The translations under genes were made by a program, and so were the position numbers. A DNA stretch of 64,000 nt from Arthrinium phaeospermum (lineage: Eukaryota; Ascomycota; Sordariomycetes; Amphisphaeriales; Apiosporaceae): contig QYRS01000005.1 of the NCBI GenBank assembly GCA_006503535.1, positions 124,001 through 188,000 on the forward strand, read 5' to 3'. Under the pieces are notes generated by a model. It was not told where the DNA came from. It saw only the letters and a list, made by a program, of their open reading frames with translations, and searched no databases. This document shows positions 1-14,898 of the stretch, piece by piece (the stretch's first letter is position 1; each line of letters opens with the position of its first letter).

Positions 1-3000
1 AGGAGGAAAGCAAATGCAATACATATTTATTCAAAAAGATTCGTTCGTTCCGCACATGCACCAGACCTCCAGTTCTTAATTACCCTGACCTCCCACTGCT
101 CGATTTGTGAGGTACCAACGGCACAAGCACAGTACAGTACCTGGATGAGACGAGATCAAATGGTATCAGCCCGGTCTGCCGGTGTCAATGTGGTGTGCAC
201 ACACGCACATCCAAAGGGTCAGGGTCAGGGGTTGGCCCGACTCATCAATGCAATGCCATGATGTGAGTGGCAGAGTACGGTAGGTAGCTGGGCCGGCTGA
301 CCCTCTCTCTCAGGAATGGGAATGGGAATGGGTGGTGCATGCTGCTGTAATTGGGTCGGGCACTAATAAACCTACACCGGCGCCCAGCCCTTTCCCAGCT
401 CTGACAGCTTTGACAGTGAGCTTTACAGTGTGTGCCGCTGCGTCAGTCGCGGTAAGTAACGGGGGGTGTGGGGGAGCCGACTGGAGTTGATGTAAGTTTT
501 CAATGGATCAAAAGCAAGTCGCATCAGATGCACCGTTTCCTGTCACTCAAGCCACGACAGCTGCGGAGTGAGACAATTGATGCCATGCCGAGGTAGGAGG
601 CTCCTTCGCAATTATTTGTCCCGACTGTCCGGGCAACAACAGCGACATTCCAGTCTGCTCAGGCTTCACTCGATGCTCGACCTACACGTACTGCTCGACC
701 CTCCGATGCGCAGAGAGCTAGACAGTGTTCCCACGTGGTAATTACCTATCCGTGCAACTCCAATACAACCTTGTGGACCCCTAGAAATTGAGCCGGCAAC
801 GTTTTTTTTTCTCCCAGTCCTACACGTACTGCTCGACCCTCCGATGCGCAGAGAGCTAGACAGTGTTCCCACGTGGTAATTACCTATCCGTGCAACTCCA
901 ATACAACCTTGTGGACCCCTAGAAATTGAGCCGGCAACGTTTTTTTTTTCTCCCAGTGATCCATACCAGCACCCAAACACCAGGACGACGGATGAAAGCC
1001 CTGGTGTCAGCCGAATGGGACTTGCCACGGACGATGATCGTATAAAAGCCATGAGATCTGCGCTATAATGATCAGCACATTTGCATAGCAGATTAGTAAT
1101 TTTTTTTCTTTTTTGCTTCGGCTACGCACATGTACGCAGTACGTATGCGTATGATCAGCACAAAAAGAGCATAGCAGATTATCCCTTCTACCCGGGCTCT
1201 TGACTTCTACTACTCTCCTTTATCTGACGTTCATGTGCAATTGACCAATACTGCAACCTCGAGCTATGCTGAGCCCAATAATGCAACCTGATGGAGGCTA
1301 CATTTTTGTCGACCGGCTTCCCTCCCGCAGAACGAGTGTGGCATGTGGTGTGTGTGGTGTGTTCACACCACTGCATTGTGGTCTGGTCTGGCTTTTTGCA
1401 GCGCATGCAGCGCAGGGCAGGGCACAGATGCGTATTGGCTGTCAGGTATGTAGACTGTCAGGGATGACATCGCCCAATTTGCGCCACCAAGACTATAATG
1501 GGTTTAAATATTGGGTTCCTCTCACTCGGGTATGCAAGGTACCATGCACGCAGATGTGGGAGCAACGCAATCTCACTCGTTACATTACAGTACTGTTCCG
1601 TGGTCACTGGACCCCATAGAGACTCGACTCAATCCAGGCCCATCCTCCGAGCTCTCTCTGCACAATAACAATCCCATGAAAAGTGAGGCGCTTTCAGGGT
1701 CCATCCATGAGCATGAGCAACTTCCACGATGTTTCCCCTCAGGTTAAGTAGGGAGACACAAGACACATGCAGTTATGTTTCACTACATTACATTATAGGT
1801 CCTATCTACCAGATATGGCACATCAGTGGAAGGATGGGAAACCTTAAACGTTCATTGCATGGTTATTCCTTCTGCCCTTCTTTCTAGGTCCCAGGTAAGG
1901 CTAGGTAGCGTTACATGAACTCCGATATTCTCGAGCTTCCCAACACCTTGGACGGGTGATCTTATTATTACTCTGCCAGCTAATAGAACACTGTCGTCAC
2001 TGCATGCTACCAAATAGGCAATCTGCCAGCTTGCCACGGACCAGCGACAGGGGTGTCGCACTTTCCGCCCGCCGAAACAGAAAGAGGCTCCACTGCTAGC
2101 CGAGACGCACGGCCATTTATCCATAGCCGTGCCCCTACTTACAGGTACGTACCGGCATGGCCATTTCAGGTGCTGGGTGCAGCAGTCAGCAGTGGCGGCC
2201 GTCAACTGAGCACATCAATGATGCAGGCAGCATAGCATTCATTCATTGAAAGTACCGAGCTGCGGCTGCACGCAATTCATCAATACCACATAACATCTTC
2301 AAGATTTGTAGAGCCTATTTATTACAGCATACATGTATTCATATCGACATCGATATGTGCCGCATCATACCAGGCGTATGCATACCGCACAATAGCTGCT
2401 GAGTTGATCTCATCCTCGTGGGCAACAGGGATCTGGCACCCCCGAAACTACCAAATCCCCCAGCAACTAGGCAAGTCTATGTATATTTGCAGCCTCACAT
2501 CTCTCTGACGTTTGGCAGTTTCATATAAACATCACATCTATAACATGAACCCTAAAGGCCGCTTTACCAGTTATCAGAATGCATATATGTACATACTGGA
2601 GGGGGGCTCATCATGCTCTGCCGCTATCGCCTGCTCCTCCCCTAGCCGGCCGACTCCCGGATGCTCCCCGTCAAGAGTACAGCATACCCAATGCAATAGT
2701 GAAATGACTTGTGCCATATGTGATCGTTATGTAATCTCGTTCGGAAATACAGTGTTTAGTGAGTGGCTTCTTCGCTCATAACCAGTACCTCAACAGTTTA
2801 TTCTCACAACCTCTGGACCACGGACATGATCATGTATTGGCCAATGTAATTTCGATTGCGCACTACCCCTAGCGATGGCGGCCGATCCTAGAGCTTTCCT
2901 GGTTCCTTAGTCCGGGGACTCGACTGTAGGGGTCGAGGGTAGTGGTCACCGTGGAGCAAAATGCATTGTCACATTACTTACTTAGCACCTGGATAGGAAG

Positions 3001-4301
3001 CAGCAAAGAGACGTCAGCGATGTGACTGGATGGGAGGGCTGGCTCAGGCTGACGGACAGAAGATTGGTATCAAGCCGATCCAAGGTTGAAGCGCGCGTGG
3101 GTTGGGTCGTACTTCGTTCCCGGGCCAGTCGACGGAAAATGAATCTATTGACTATCGGGTCGGTAGGCCGCCATTGAGCAAACATCTATGTAACGTAGAT
3201 TCGTCGCCGTCGCGGCAGGGAAAAAAAATCCCGTGTGTGCATGTGTGTCGCAGTTTATGTTTCTCTTCTTTTTCTTCTTCTCCCGTCGTCGATAACACAT
3301 AGTACGCCCTCTCTGGTTTCCTCTCATGTAGTCGTCGTCACCGAGTCCCAAGTCAACGTCGCTTGCTTGGTTGCTTGCTTGCTTACACTGCGTTGGAGAG
3401 AAGAAGATTGAAGACCTCCCCCAAAAACGCTTCCCATGTGTTAGACCGACCGACTGTGGTGATATATCTTTGATCCCAATCTTCAGCTCCGTTTCTTGTC
3501 GCTCGTTTCTGACACCTGTTTCACTTGGATCTTCCCTACTCGCGCGTCTTGCGGGCTTGTCTCTCGTGTGTTTCTTAACGCGAAACCAACTCCAACTGTC
3601 GACCTTCCACGCCTCGGACTACCTCATTTTTTTCCCCTTGATAAAACCGACCCAACTACGTACGACGGCTTCCTTTTAGGTTAAGGCGAAACGAAACCCA
3701 AAATAATAATCAAAAACCACCACAGGTCCGATACGGCCGCATATCATCTGTATGATAAATGCGCCTGATACCATCCAAGCCGCTCCCGACCCCACTGAAA
3801 CAATACAGACTGCTCGCCAGCCAGCAGCCAGCAGCCCAGCCCAGAGCCACTTGCGCGCAAGACACTACTCTGCTACTTACTTACCTCTCTGCTGTTGCTA
3901 CACTTCATCCAGCCTGCAATCCATGCGCTTTGCATGCTGCAGCCGGACGCGGACGCATCCAGTCAGCTTCGCCAACGTATCGGCTCTCCACCGCTACCTG
4001 CAGCAGTGGCGGGCAAACATTCGCGTGTCATTTGCATCAATCACCCTACACGTCTCCAGTCCCAGTCCAAACAGCCTGAAAGAAGTTGCCGGCACGCAGC
4101 GATTCCGTTGATTTCAACTGCCCGACAGCCTGCCTACCTACCCGGTCGTTGACCAGGGTTAGTAGGTATCTGGAGATTGCATTAGGTAGCGAGCCCAGAG
4201 AAACTGGGCCTATCATAACGGGATTCCCAGTGCCCAACTCCAGGCCCGATCGCTCTGAGGCAGCCAAATTGGTCCGCAGTTTGGCAGGCGGTCCAGTGTA
4301 A
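1..4301. other. gene-poor region upstream of KAR9
   Basis: No convincing coding region is visible; the open frames are short, lack recognisable protein character and overlap one another. The stretch holds a 138-bp tandem duplication (681-957, listed separately) and, from about 3200, increasingly pyrimidine-rich DNA (for example 3260-3300 and 3480-3620) of the kind seen in fungal promoters and 5' leaders. The last 1 kb is probably promoter and leader of the KAR9-like gene. A stop codon (TAA, 4299-4301) directly abuts the KAR9 ATG in the same frame. Confidence 0.6.
681..957. repeat. direct tandem duplication, 138/139 bp x 2
   Basis: Copy 1 spans 681-818 and copy 2 spans 819-957. They abut with no spacer and appear identical except for the T run near the 3' end, which is nine T in copy 1 and ten in copy 2. 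No terminal inverted repeats or coding function are visible. It could be a recent tandem duplication or an unmerged overlap in the assembly; the same style of duplication occurs three more times in the window. Confidence 0.95.
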
Positions 4302-7300
4302 ATGACAGGCCTACCTCACGCGGCAGACCCGACCCTTTCTGGGTCTGCAGCTGCACCGGCTCATTGTGCTCCCTCTTCTAATTTCCAGAGGCAGCAGCAG
4401 CAAGAACAAGAACCCACGGACGTCTCCATTAGGGTGCCGCCAGGATTCCCCGAAAACCCCAATGTGATAGGTCACCAAGATGCCGACGCCGACCTAGCCT
4501 TAGAACCAAACTCTCTGACCTTCTCCGATGTGCCAAACGACCTGCTGAAGCTGGGCCCGCTTGATCTAGAACCCCAGCACTCCGATGAGCCTGCTGCCTC
4601 TTTCGCTGCGACAACACCACCACCTCCTCCAGCCTGCAAGCCGTCACCGCTCAGCCGCCACAATTCGCAGAACCCGCGCAAACCTTCCCCTGGCCTAGCA
4701 GCGCGCCTCAAAGCTCTTGGTTTTGGCGGCGGAGGATCGGCGGACAGGCAATCGTCACTCTCGCCCGCGACTGTCGGCCGGCTCCCTGAGGACACCCTTC
4801 GATTGCTCGACCAAAAGCACAAGGCTAATAGCTCCACGGCTGACGTTGAACGGCGCGGTCGCCCCTGGAAGGGTGCGGGTGCCCCTCTTCAGCTGCTGAG
4901 ATCCAAGTCGAGCCGCAGCAGCCTGTTCTCGAGGAAAGACCACGACGAAGAAGCGCCAGCAGAAACCAAGTCCGACACCCCCAACCCGCCGCCCGAGGCA
5001 GAAACACCGGCCGCGAAGCCCGATCTTCTCCCGGAGATCGTGACCGCTGCCCCCCTGGACATGGATACGAACAAATACCGTCTGCCCGACCACACTAATG
5101 GCAACGGGACAAAAGCTTTGACCGACACCAAGCAAGAACACATCGAGCGCGAAATACCACCTCCCCCCTTGCCCAAGGATACGCCGCCTGGGGGCACTGC
5201 GCCTGCCGAGTTCAGCCGCGATGACCTCTCTTACTTCAACCCGCTCGGCCTGCAGCGGCCGGGGTCCATATACACCATTTCCCGGCTGTCCTTTGCCAAC
5301 CAGCTAGCGCAGCTGACGTCGTTGCAGTTGCCAGACGCGGAATCGTTGTCGGGCAAGATCGCGGCCATCCCAACCGCCCAGACAGCCACCAAGGCTCTGA
5401 TCAACGCGGCCGAGCAGATCCGGATGTGGATACACAAAGCTACGGATGTAATCGGGGGCTTGGACAGCGACGACGACGTTGAATGGGCGGCTGCAGGTGG
5501 CCGCGAGGGCTACGAGGATGTTGAAAACGCCATCGCCAGGTTTGAGGAGCTCATCAACGTCTACGTCAGCGCCATCGAGGACGTCCAGTGCCGCAATGAC
5601 ATCCATGCCGTCTCCAGCGATGATCTCCAAAAGGCCGTGACGCAGATGGAGTCCATCCTGGTAGAATGGGCCAAGGTACGCACCACTTTGAAAACTGCCA
5701 AGAGCCAAGTCGAGATCGCCATGGAATGGGAAGAGCTGTGGGACACCGTTCTTGGCGAGATCCAGAACGAGATGGACGAACTCACGCGCCTAGTCTTTGA
5801 AATGGAGGAACGGAGGCACAAGTCACTCATGGCAGCTGCCAATGGAGACAATCTGGACCTGGGTGACCTTGAGACCATAGTCGAGGAAAACCCACCGGCA
5901 GGCCGTGGCAACCGCTTCAGTCTGCCTCCTTTTGCTGCCAGTCCAGCCTCGCCGGCGACCCCCGCCATGACGCAGGACGATGGGAGCCTCCTTGCTCTGT
6001 TTGCTAGGATGCAGCCGTTGCGAGCCTCGCTGGACTTCCTGCCGATGCGGCTCTCCGTATTCGAAACCAGGGCATCGAGGTCCTTCCCGACCGCCTGCGA
6101 AGAGCTGGAAGAGCGGAAGACCGCGCTCGAGGCGGCCTACAAGAAGCTGGAGAAGGATGCCGAATCTTTACGAAAGGAACTTGGAGAGGACAAGTGGATT
6201 CTCGTCTTCCGCAGCGCCGGACGCCAAGCCGAGAAGATGATCGAGTCGGTCGAAAGGAGTGTGGCCAAGCTGCGAGAAGCCGTGGACGCTGGGATGCATT
6301 TGACGAACCCGCCCGTGCTGGGTAAGAAAATCGAGAGTTACGAGGCCAAGAAGATGCACTATGGACCAGCGATTGAGCGCGTCCTTCTCATCATCGACAG
6401 GGGCGTGAAGGACCGGCTTACCGTGAACGGGGAAATCCTACGGTTGCACGCCGAGATGCAGGCAAAGTGGCAAGATGTCAAGGAGCAGATGAAGGAGTTG
6501 GATGCCATCTTGGAGGAAATCCAAACCGACAAAAGGGGGCAAACTCTACGCGATTCCATCTCCAGCCTTCTTTCCAACGATCGATCCACTATTGCTAGCG
6601 GCAATGAGACTCCCGGAAGCTCTCCGCCATCGTCGGTCGTCATGTCGAACCTCGGGCTGGAACCCTTTACCCCTTACGGGAAGAAAAGTCGGTCTGGAAG
6701 CGGAGGAAGCCATCTCCCGCAGCCCACGTCGGCTCGGAGGAGTTCGCTAGCACCGCCGTCTCATATCGCCAGGCGACCGGTGTCATCGCGCGTCTCTACA
6801 CTGACGCCGTCATCCAGCCTCTCCACGCCGCCCCGGAGCACTTCCGCAACCCCTGTTGGCGGTGGTAGTCGCGCACCGCGGTCGGCCTCCAATGCGTCTG
6901 ACACCCGGCCCCGGTGGAACAACGTCCTCAACACGAGGGACTCGGATGTAGGCCACAACTTCAAGCCCCTAACCCTCACGACCCCAAGCCCCTACGCCAA
7001 GAGGAGTACTACCCCGGTCCGTTCTCGACCCGGGACCCTCTCGCCTACATCTCAAAACTCCAAGATACCCATGCTGCGCACGCCCCACGGTCGAGAAGAC
7101 TCGGCATCGCCTACGCCTCCTAGGCCCAGCGGGTCACGGATGAGCTTCCGGGAGCGGATACTGTCGTCCCCGGGTCCCTACGCGCAGCCGTCTCCTGGCC
7201 CCTACGCGCAGCAAACGCTGGCAGCACGACCCCGTCTGACTTCGCAGGCTTCCATGTCGACGCTCACCAACCGTCGGGCCTCGTTCCACCCGCCTAGACC

Positions 7301-7541
7301 CGAGAGCCAGGCTGCCGACACGAGGCGGTCAGCTAGTTCCATGGCCACCTCCCGACGCACCAGCATGCTTCCTCAACCTAGTTCCTTGAAGACGAGCACT
7401 TCTTCGGCTGCCGGCGGTAGTGGTAGTACTTCGCGCCTTGGAACCCTTCAGGCGGGTATTTCTGGCTTGCGCCCGAGCGCGCGCAAGCTGAGCAACCCAA
7501 CCGCCGACCAGGACGGCAACAAGCCGAGATGGCGCTTTTGA
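4302..7541 (+). CDS. KAR9-like cortical/spindle-positioning protein
   Basis: Single-exon gene of 1079 residues. The central part (about residues 310-770), beginning near GLQRPGSIYTISRLSFANQL and continuing as acidic helical segments, matches my recollection of the fungal KAR9 family (yeast cortical protein KAR9). Those proteins link the EB1 homologue Bim1 at microtubule plus ends to myosin V and orient the spindle. The N-terminal 300 residues and the last 300 are low complexity, rich in Ser, Pro and Thr. The basic Ser/Pro tail contains SKIP at residues 920-923, a textbook SxIP EB1-binding motif, plus a short repeat SPGPYAQ near 960. The start is well fixed: the preceding in-frame codon is TAA. 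The tail is rich in S/T-P sites, consistent with CDK control as in yeast Kar9 (inference). The family call is by recognition, not by alignment. Confidence 0.82.
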   Translation: MTGLPHAADPTLSGSAAAPAHCAPSSNFQRQQQQEQEPTDVSIRVPPGFPENPNVIGHQDADADLALEPNSLTFSDVPNDLLKLGPLDLEPQHSDEPAASFAATTPPPPPACKPSPLSRHNSQNPRKPSPGLAARLKALGFGGGGSADRQSSLSPATVGRLPEDTLRLLDQKHKANSSTADVERRGRPWKGAGAPLQLLRSKSSRSSLFSRKDHDEEAPAETKSDTPNPPPEAETPAAKPDLLPEIVTAAPLDMDTNKYRLPDHTNGNGTKALTDTKQEHIEREIPPPPLPKDTPPGGTAPAEFSRDDLSYFNPLGLQRPGSIYTISRLSFANQLAQLTSLQLPDAESLSGKIAAIPTAQTATKALINAAEQIRMWIHKATDVIGGLDSDDDVEWAAAGGREGYEDVENAIARFEELINVYVSAIEDVQCRNDIHAVSSDDLQKAVTQMESILVEWAKVRTTLKTAKSQVEIAMEWEELWDTVLGEIQNEMDELTRLVFEMEERRHKSLMAAANGDNLDLGDLETIVEENPPAGRGNRFSLPPFAASPASPATPAMTQDDGSLLALFARMQPLRASLDFLPMRLSVFETRASRSFPTACEELEERKTALEAAYKKLEKDAESLRKELGEDKWILVFRSAGRQAEKMIESVERSVAKLREAVDAGMHLTNPPVLGKKIESYEAKKMHYGPAIERVLLIIDRGVKDRLTVNGEILRLHAEMQAKWQDVKEQMKELDAILEEIQTDKRGQTLRDSISSLLSNDRSTIASGNETPGSSPPSSVVMSNLGLEPFTPYGKKSRSGSGGSHLPQPTSARRSSLAPPSHIARRPVSSRVSTLTPSSSLSTPPRSTSATPVGGGSRAPRSASNASDTRPRWNNVLNTRDSDVGHNFKPLTLTTPSPYAKRSTTPVRSRPGTLSPTSQNSKIPMLRTPHGREDSASPTPPRPSGSRMSFRERILSSPGPYAQPSPGPYAQQTLAARPRLTSQASMSTLTNRRASFHPPRPESQAADTRRSASSMATSRRTSMLPQPSSLKTSTSSAAGGSGSTSRLGTLQAGISGLRPSARKLSNPTADQDGNKPRWRF

Positions 7542-8811
7542 GGGCCAGAGGGTCGCGATCTCCTTCGGCAATGGAATTCTGAGCAAAAGGAGTTCTTCAA
7601 CGATACCATGCCTCTCCCTCCCTGTCTCGCTGCTTTCATTTCAGCACTGGTGCATATCGAGAGAGTGAGCGACAAAACCAAATACACGAGAGCGTGATAA
7701 ATGCTATCATCATTTTTCACCGGACGGATCGAATACATACAAACGATGGATATTCTTTTAAGGGGACGGACGGATGGCCACACAGCAGCTAGTCGGGGAA
7801 CAGCTTCGAAAGCCATGGATCAATCATATCATACAATTGCGCGAAATATACCCCTGACGAAAAGGAGGTTGCAACATTTTGCACCGCCTGATTTCAGTCC
7901 TTTTTTTTCTTCTTCTACTTACTGCACTTCAGTATTCTATCTTCTTACTCTTTTACTCGTTTCTTCTTGACGTCATAAGCGACAACGTTTCACATCGACA
8001 CGAAAGCAAGGCGAAATTGGTAGGGTTAGAAACTTGCGTGGCGTACTCAGATGTCTGTCATTTTCACGAAAAGGGGTCGGGGACGAGGAATTGATTGCTT
8101 GCCTACCCGCCCGCCACTGCCAATGCGCACACGGCTCTGACTCTGGCCGGGACGACAGAAGAAAAGCCCTCGTCGAGGGAGTTTCTCCGGCCAGGTCAGC
8201 AGGAGTAACCCGGCATTCACTAGTCGAGTAAGCAGAAACAAAGCCAGCAAGCCGCAGAAACCTGGTTCTACGAGGGAATGGGGGCCACATGAGCTACGCG
8301 ACTTCTGCACATAGAATAATTAGTCAAGGGACCACCGTCCATATGATAATGAATCACCATATAGTCCCAACAACCCATCAGTTCAACTCATACAATCAAA
8401 TGTGGCAAGGCTGGATAGATAGAGCGATGCATAAAGGCAGTTCGGTGGGATTTATCAGTCGACAGTTTCATTCAGAATGCTATATTGACCAAGATTTAGT
8501 CCGACATAAGCTGTGTACGCTTTCTCTCCCGTCCCCGGAAGACCCCACGATTATCGTGTGAACCGAAGCGCAAGACTCGGATTTCATCTATTTCCTTCTC
8601 TACTCCCCTCGTAGACATGTAACAGGTCAAGATGGCCTGGAGACTGTTCCTCTTTATCGTCATGGCTCGTGCCGCCCCATGCCTGACAGGACAGTTTGAT
8701 CGTGTAGTCTTTTCCCAAACCAAACCCCATCGCCAACCAAAAGGATACCTTTTACAGCCAACTCCATAACGTGAGAGACCTAATTTACTGAAACGCCAAA
8801 TCCGGCGTTGC
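7542..8811. other. intergenic, convergent 3' ends of KAR9 and GFA1
   Basis: No coding sequence is supported. The region must hold both 3' UTRs because the two flanking genes converge here. Pyrimidine tracts occur around 7900-7960. The open frames on both strands are short and show no family resemblance. Confidence 0.6.
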
Positions 8812-11475
<2,664 letters not shown>

Positions 11476-12194
11476 TGTGTAGTCTAGTTGAATAACACGG
11501 CAGAAAACGACCCGAAGTGGTGGCGGGGAGGAGAAATGTCAAGGTAGGGTCTAATTTCAGAGTTTTGCTTTCTCGCTCGCAAGCAAAAAGAGGGTATCAA
11601 GAGAGAGAAACGAGGGTATTCTGGGATTGGACGTTGGTAGAAGTGAAGAAGAGGAAGGGGGGAGAAGAAGGCTGAGGTTGACTCTCTTTCATTCTTCTAG
11701 TAGGAGGGTAGTGGGGGGGATGGCCTTTGTCTTTATGGGCTTTCACAGCTGGTCAGTCGGTTTACTGACAGTTACTGTGCACTAGACAGACTTGGCACCC
11801 CGGTTGGCTACCCCTGGCTGATTTGCTAGTAGAAGTACTACTGCATCAGCTATTACTTTCTGCCTACATACCTCCTGCTTGCTACGACTGTCATAACCAC
11901 ATTGCTACATTACTTGGGCCTACGCTACCTACCTCGTAAAGAGAAGCAGAAGAAGAAAAGCATTGATACCTTAGGCTGGTAGCTTTTTCTCTAGTGTTCC
12001 CTTGAACGGGGGCTGGGTCTTCACGTTGGAAAATTGTCGTGTTAGATAGAGGTATGTACATACCTACAGCAAATATCTACCTACTTAATGTATGCCTTCT
12101 GCAGCTACATAGGTACCTCCCCTAAACTACCTGGTTTGGAGGGGGGCTTAGGTGGCAGCTAGCACGGCTGCTCTGTCGAAAGCCAAGTTGCTAT

Positions 12195-12242
12195 GCTACT
12201 GCTACTGCTACTGCTACTGCTACTGCTACTGCTACTGCTATG
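12195..12242. repeat. TGCTAC hexanucleotide microsatellite
   Basis: About eight uninterrupted copies of a TGCTAC unit. An open frame across it would encode a (CY)n or polyleucine run, but nothing around it looks coding. Probably a simple repeat prone to length variation. Confidence 0.93.
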
Positions 12243-14728
12243 CGAGAAAGAACACATGGGCCAAAACCCGGGCGGTGACGATTTCCAAGACCAAGCTAAG
12301 CCGCGACATGCTACTGGATCTCAGCCCGCTGTCCAGGTTGGCCAGGGTCCATTAATTCTAGACTGCTTGCTGACTGGCTGGAGCGCCGAGTTTGATCTGT
12401 TTCATCCAACTTTGAGGCCAACAAGTTACAACACACCTATCACCCGCTGGTCCATGCGTGATGATTCTGTATAGTCAAGTTGGTCGGTCGCCTACGCCGA
12501 TTTGCAGGTATCGAATTCGCCAGCAGTCGGATTAATGCATTGGAGGTACTTACTTGCCTCCCTCCCTGAAATCAAGATTTTCCTTCCATGCTTCTATCAT
12601 TCCGACAATGTGTTCTTCTGGAAAGTACCTAGCTACCGGACCGGCTGTTGCAATGGCTAGCCCCATCCCGTTGCACTGGATTGGTTGCATGGGCATCGCA
12701 TCGCATAACCGTAGTTGCACCTGAATGCACCACTACCTACCACACCGCACGGCTGTGGATCAGCAGCGCCCCTCCATCCCATCTCATCCCATCAACACAG
12801 CAACAACAACAACAACAATGCTCGCTCGCCACAACAACATGGCATCACCCGAATTCGTACGGTGACATGCCTGCCCTTCACTTTTTGTGTAGGTTCTACC
12901 TAGGAGTAATAGTACCTACATGTATCCGTAGATATAGCGTAGAGATTCCGCTGATCCCTCCATTCAGCCTTCTCCAGCACTGGCCCCATTTCCCGTTACG
13001 TAACTCGAGAAGCGTCGGCGTGTCTGCGTGCTCGAGCGCTCAACATGCGAATCACAGCGCCAGATGTAGGTGGGATGTAGATGCGGTGTCATCTACAGTG
13101 CTTACCTGCGTGCGTGCGTGCTGGACCCCTGTCATCATCTCATCTCTATTTTCCGTCGCCATTGCACGAACCCCCCGGCGGCTCCCCTTCCCCTTCCCCC
13201 ACCTGATTTTCCGGCATACGAGGTTGCCAGTGACACCACCAGCACGTTTCCGTTAAGGCGATTGTCCCGAAGAGAACCTGTCTAGGAACTTGCAGTCGGG
13301 CCAGTCGGGCCTCCTTTTCTGTTTCTGGCATCTGTTTCTCTGTTTTCTGCTGCTGTCTCGCATTTTCGAGCGATCGGCAGAACAAGATTCGTGTTTTCCA
13401 CTGTGGGTTCTCTCGTTTCTGTCACTGTCTTTTCGCCCTTTAGCGAGAAGTCTAGCGTTCGGGCTTTCTGTCAAACCAGCAGCCGCCTCAACCACCATTG
13501 CACGCACTCGGTAGCACTAGACTGACTAGCAGCCAGTGGGTGGTGGGGTTCTCGGCCAACTTCACAGCCTCAATCCTCAGGGGACGCCGATGGGAAATCG
13601 AGGGTTTACTGCTTATTTTTAGTAAAGTGATCCCCCTTTGGGACTGGGCCAACAATTCTAGCAGACCCTCCAGCCTTCGCCAATGGCTTGAACACGAGAG
13701 GGCCCCTCGCACAACGATCAATGAATGTTGAGAGAAAGATCACCCACACCACATCCCACCATCGCATCGCATTGGCCATGACTGCCGGACGTGGAAAGGT
13801 CTTCCGTTGGCCGGCCCCGAACTCGACGTCTGATCGCAGAGGACTGTACACCAAAACAAGGTAAACTGGCTGGTTCCCAGCCCATAACTCTCGGCACTAT
13901 TGCGCATCTATCCTACTGTGACGTCGGCGACCGGCACCGAGTGTACATGCAGTATGCAATCCCGTATGCTGCATTGACGGTGTGTGTATCGCAATGACGA
14001 CCGCCAAGGCAATTGAGCAGACATCCAGGTCATGAAGCTGAAGAGATGGCTACCCAAGCAACGAGGTCGCATCCAGATTCAAGCCTAGCCTTACGGAGGG
14101 AGCGCTCCCTCCCGATGCTGCAACCCGACGAGGCGCAGCATTGTGTATGTTGTTTGCCTTTGGATCGGATATGGCCCTCAAATACTGCAGCTGCAGTCGA
14201 CTCGAAAAGGCCTAAACGACAGATCCTTCGTGCCTTACAGCCCTTTATAGCCCCTTTACACTAATAATTATTCTTAACCTATAGATAAGTACGGTTGCAT
14301 TTCAGCTTAGAAGGATAAGAACGAAACAAAAGTTCAGCTTCGAAAGAATAAGAAAAGAACAGAATAAAATATCGATTATATAAATTGAGATATCGGAGAA
14401 GTATGTATTAACACGTGTATATATAATGAAGTTACCTATACGTTTTTTTTTCAGGGAGCCATCCCAAATTAGGTATCAAGTGTGTTGCATAAAACGGGCA
14501 TATATACGAGGGACCCGTATGGTTATGTAATCCAGGGGTAATTTTGCATTTAGTCCATTGGTGCTCGTATTCCAGAATCATGGTATATGGTAGTCGAGAA
14601 ACCACAATCCAAATAGCGTATCTCTTTGAGGGTAAGTCCTGATGATGACTGTGTTTAATCCGAATGCATTTGAACGAGCCAAAGTCTATCGGACGCTTTC
14701 ACTGCACATACAATGCCCCTGAGTTTCG

Positions 14729-14898
14729 CGATGCTCACAGCATGTGCTGGTCTTCCGGGCTGACAGATGGTCCTAGACTGTTGATAGGTGGTATGTATCG
14801 TAAGGATACTATTTGATGAGGTATTCATTTCAGTACCACCTATCAACGGTCTAGGACCATCTGTCAGCCCGGAAGACCAGCACATGCTGTGAGCATCG
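14729..14898. repeat. long near-perfect inverted repeat (hairpin)
   Basis: The left arm (14729-14793) and right arm (14834-14898) are 65 nt each and complementary at all but one position, with a 40-nt loop (14794-14833). The arms are too long and too well conserved for a terminator. No target-site duplication or transposase is obvious. Candidates are a MITE-like element, a hairpin small-RNA precursor, a recent inverted duplication or a fold-back artefact. An AT-rich patch lies just upstream. Confidence 0.95.

Noticed and set aside
4086..4301. open frame ending directly before the KAR9 ATG (possible uORF)
   Set aside because: No ATG starts it; its stop only shows that KAR9 cannot extend upstream in frame without splicing.
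12648..13256. 202-codon plus-strand open frame
   Set aside because: Residues reflect simple CAA and pyrimidine repeats; no conserved motif, splice context or start environment.
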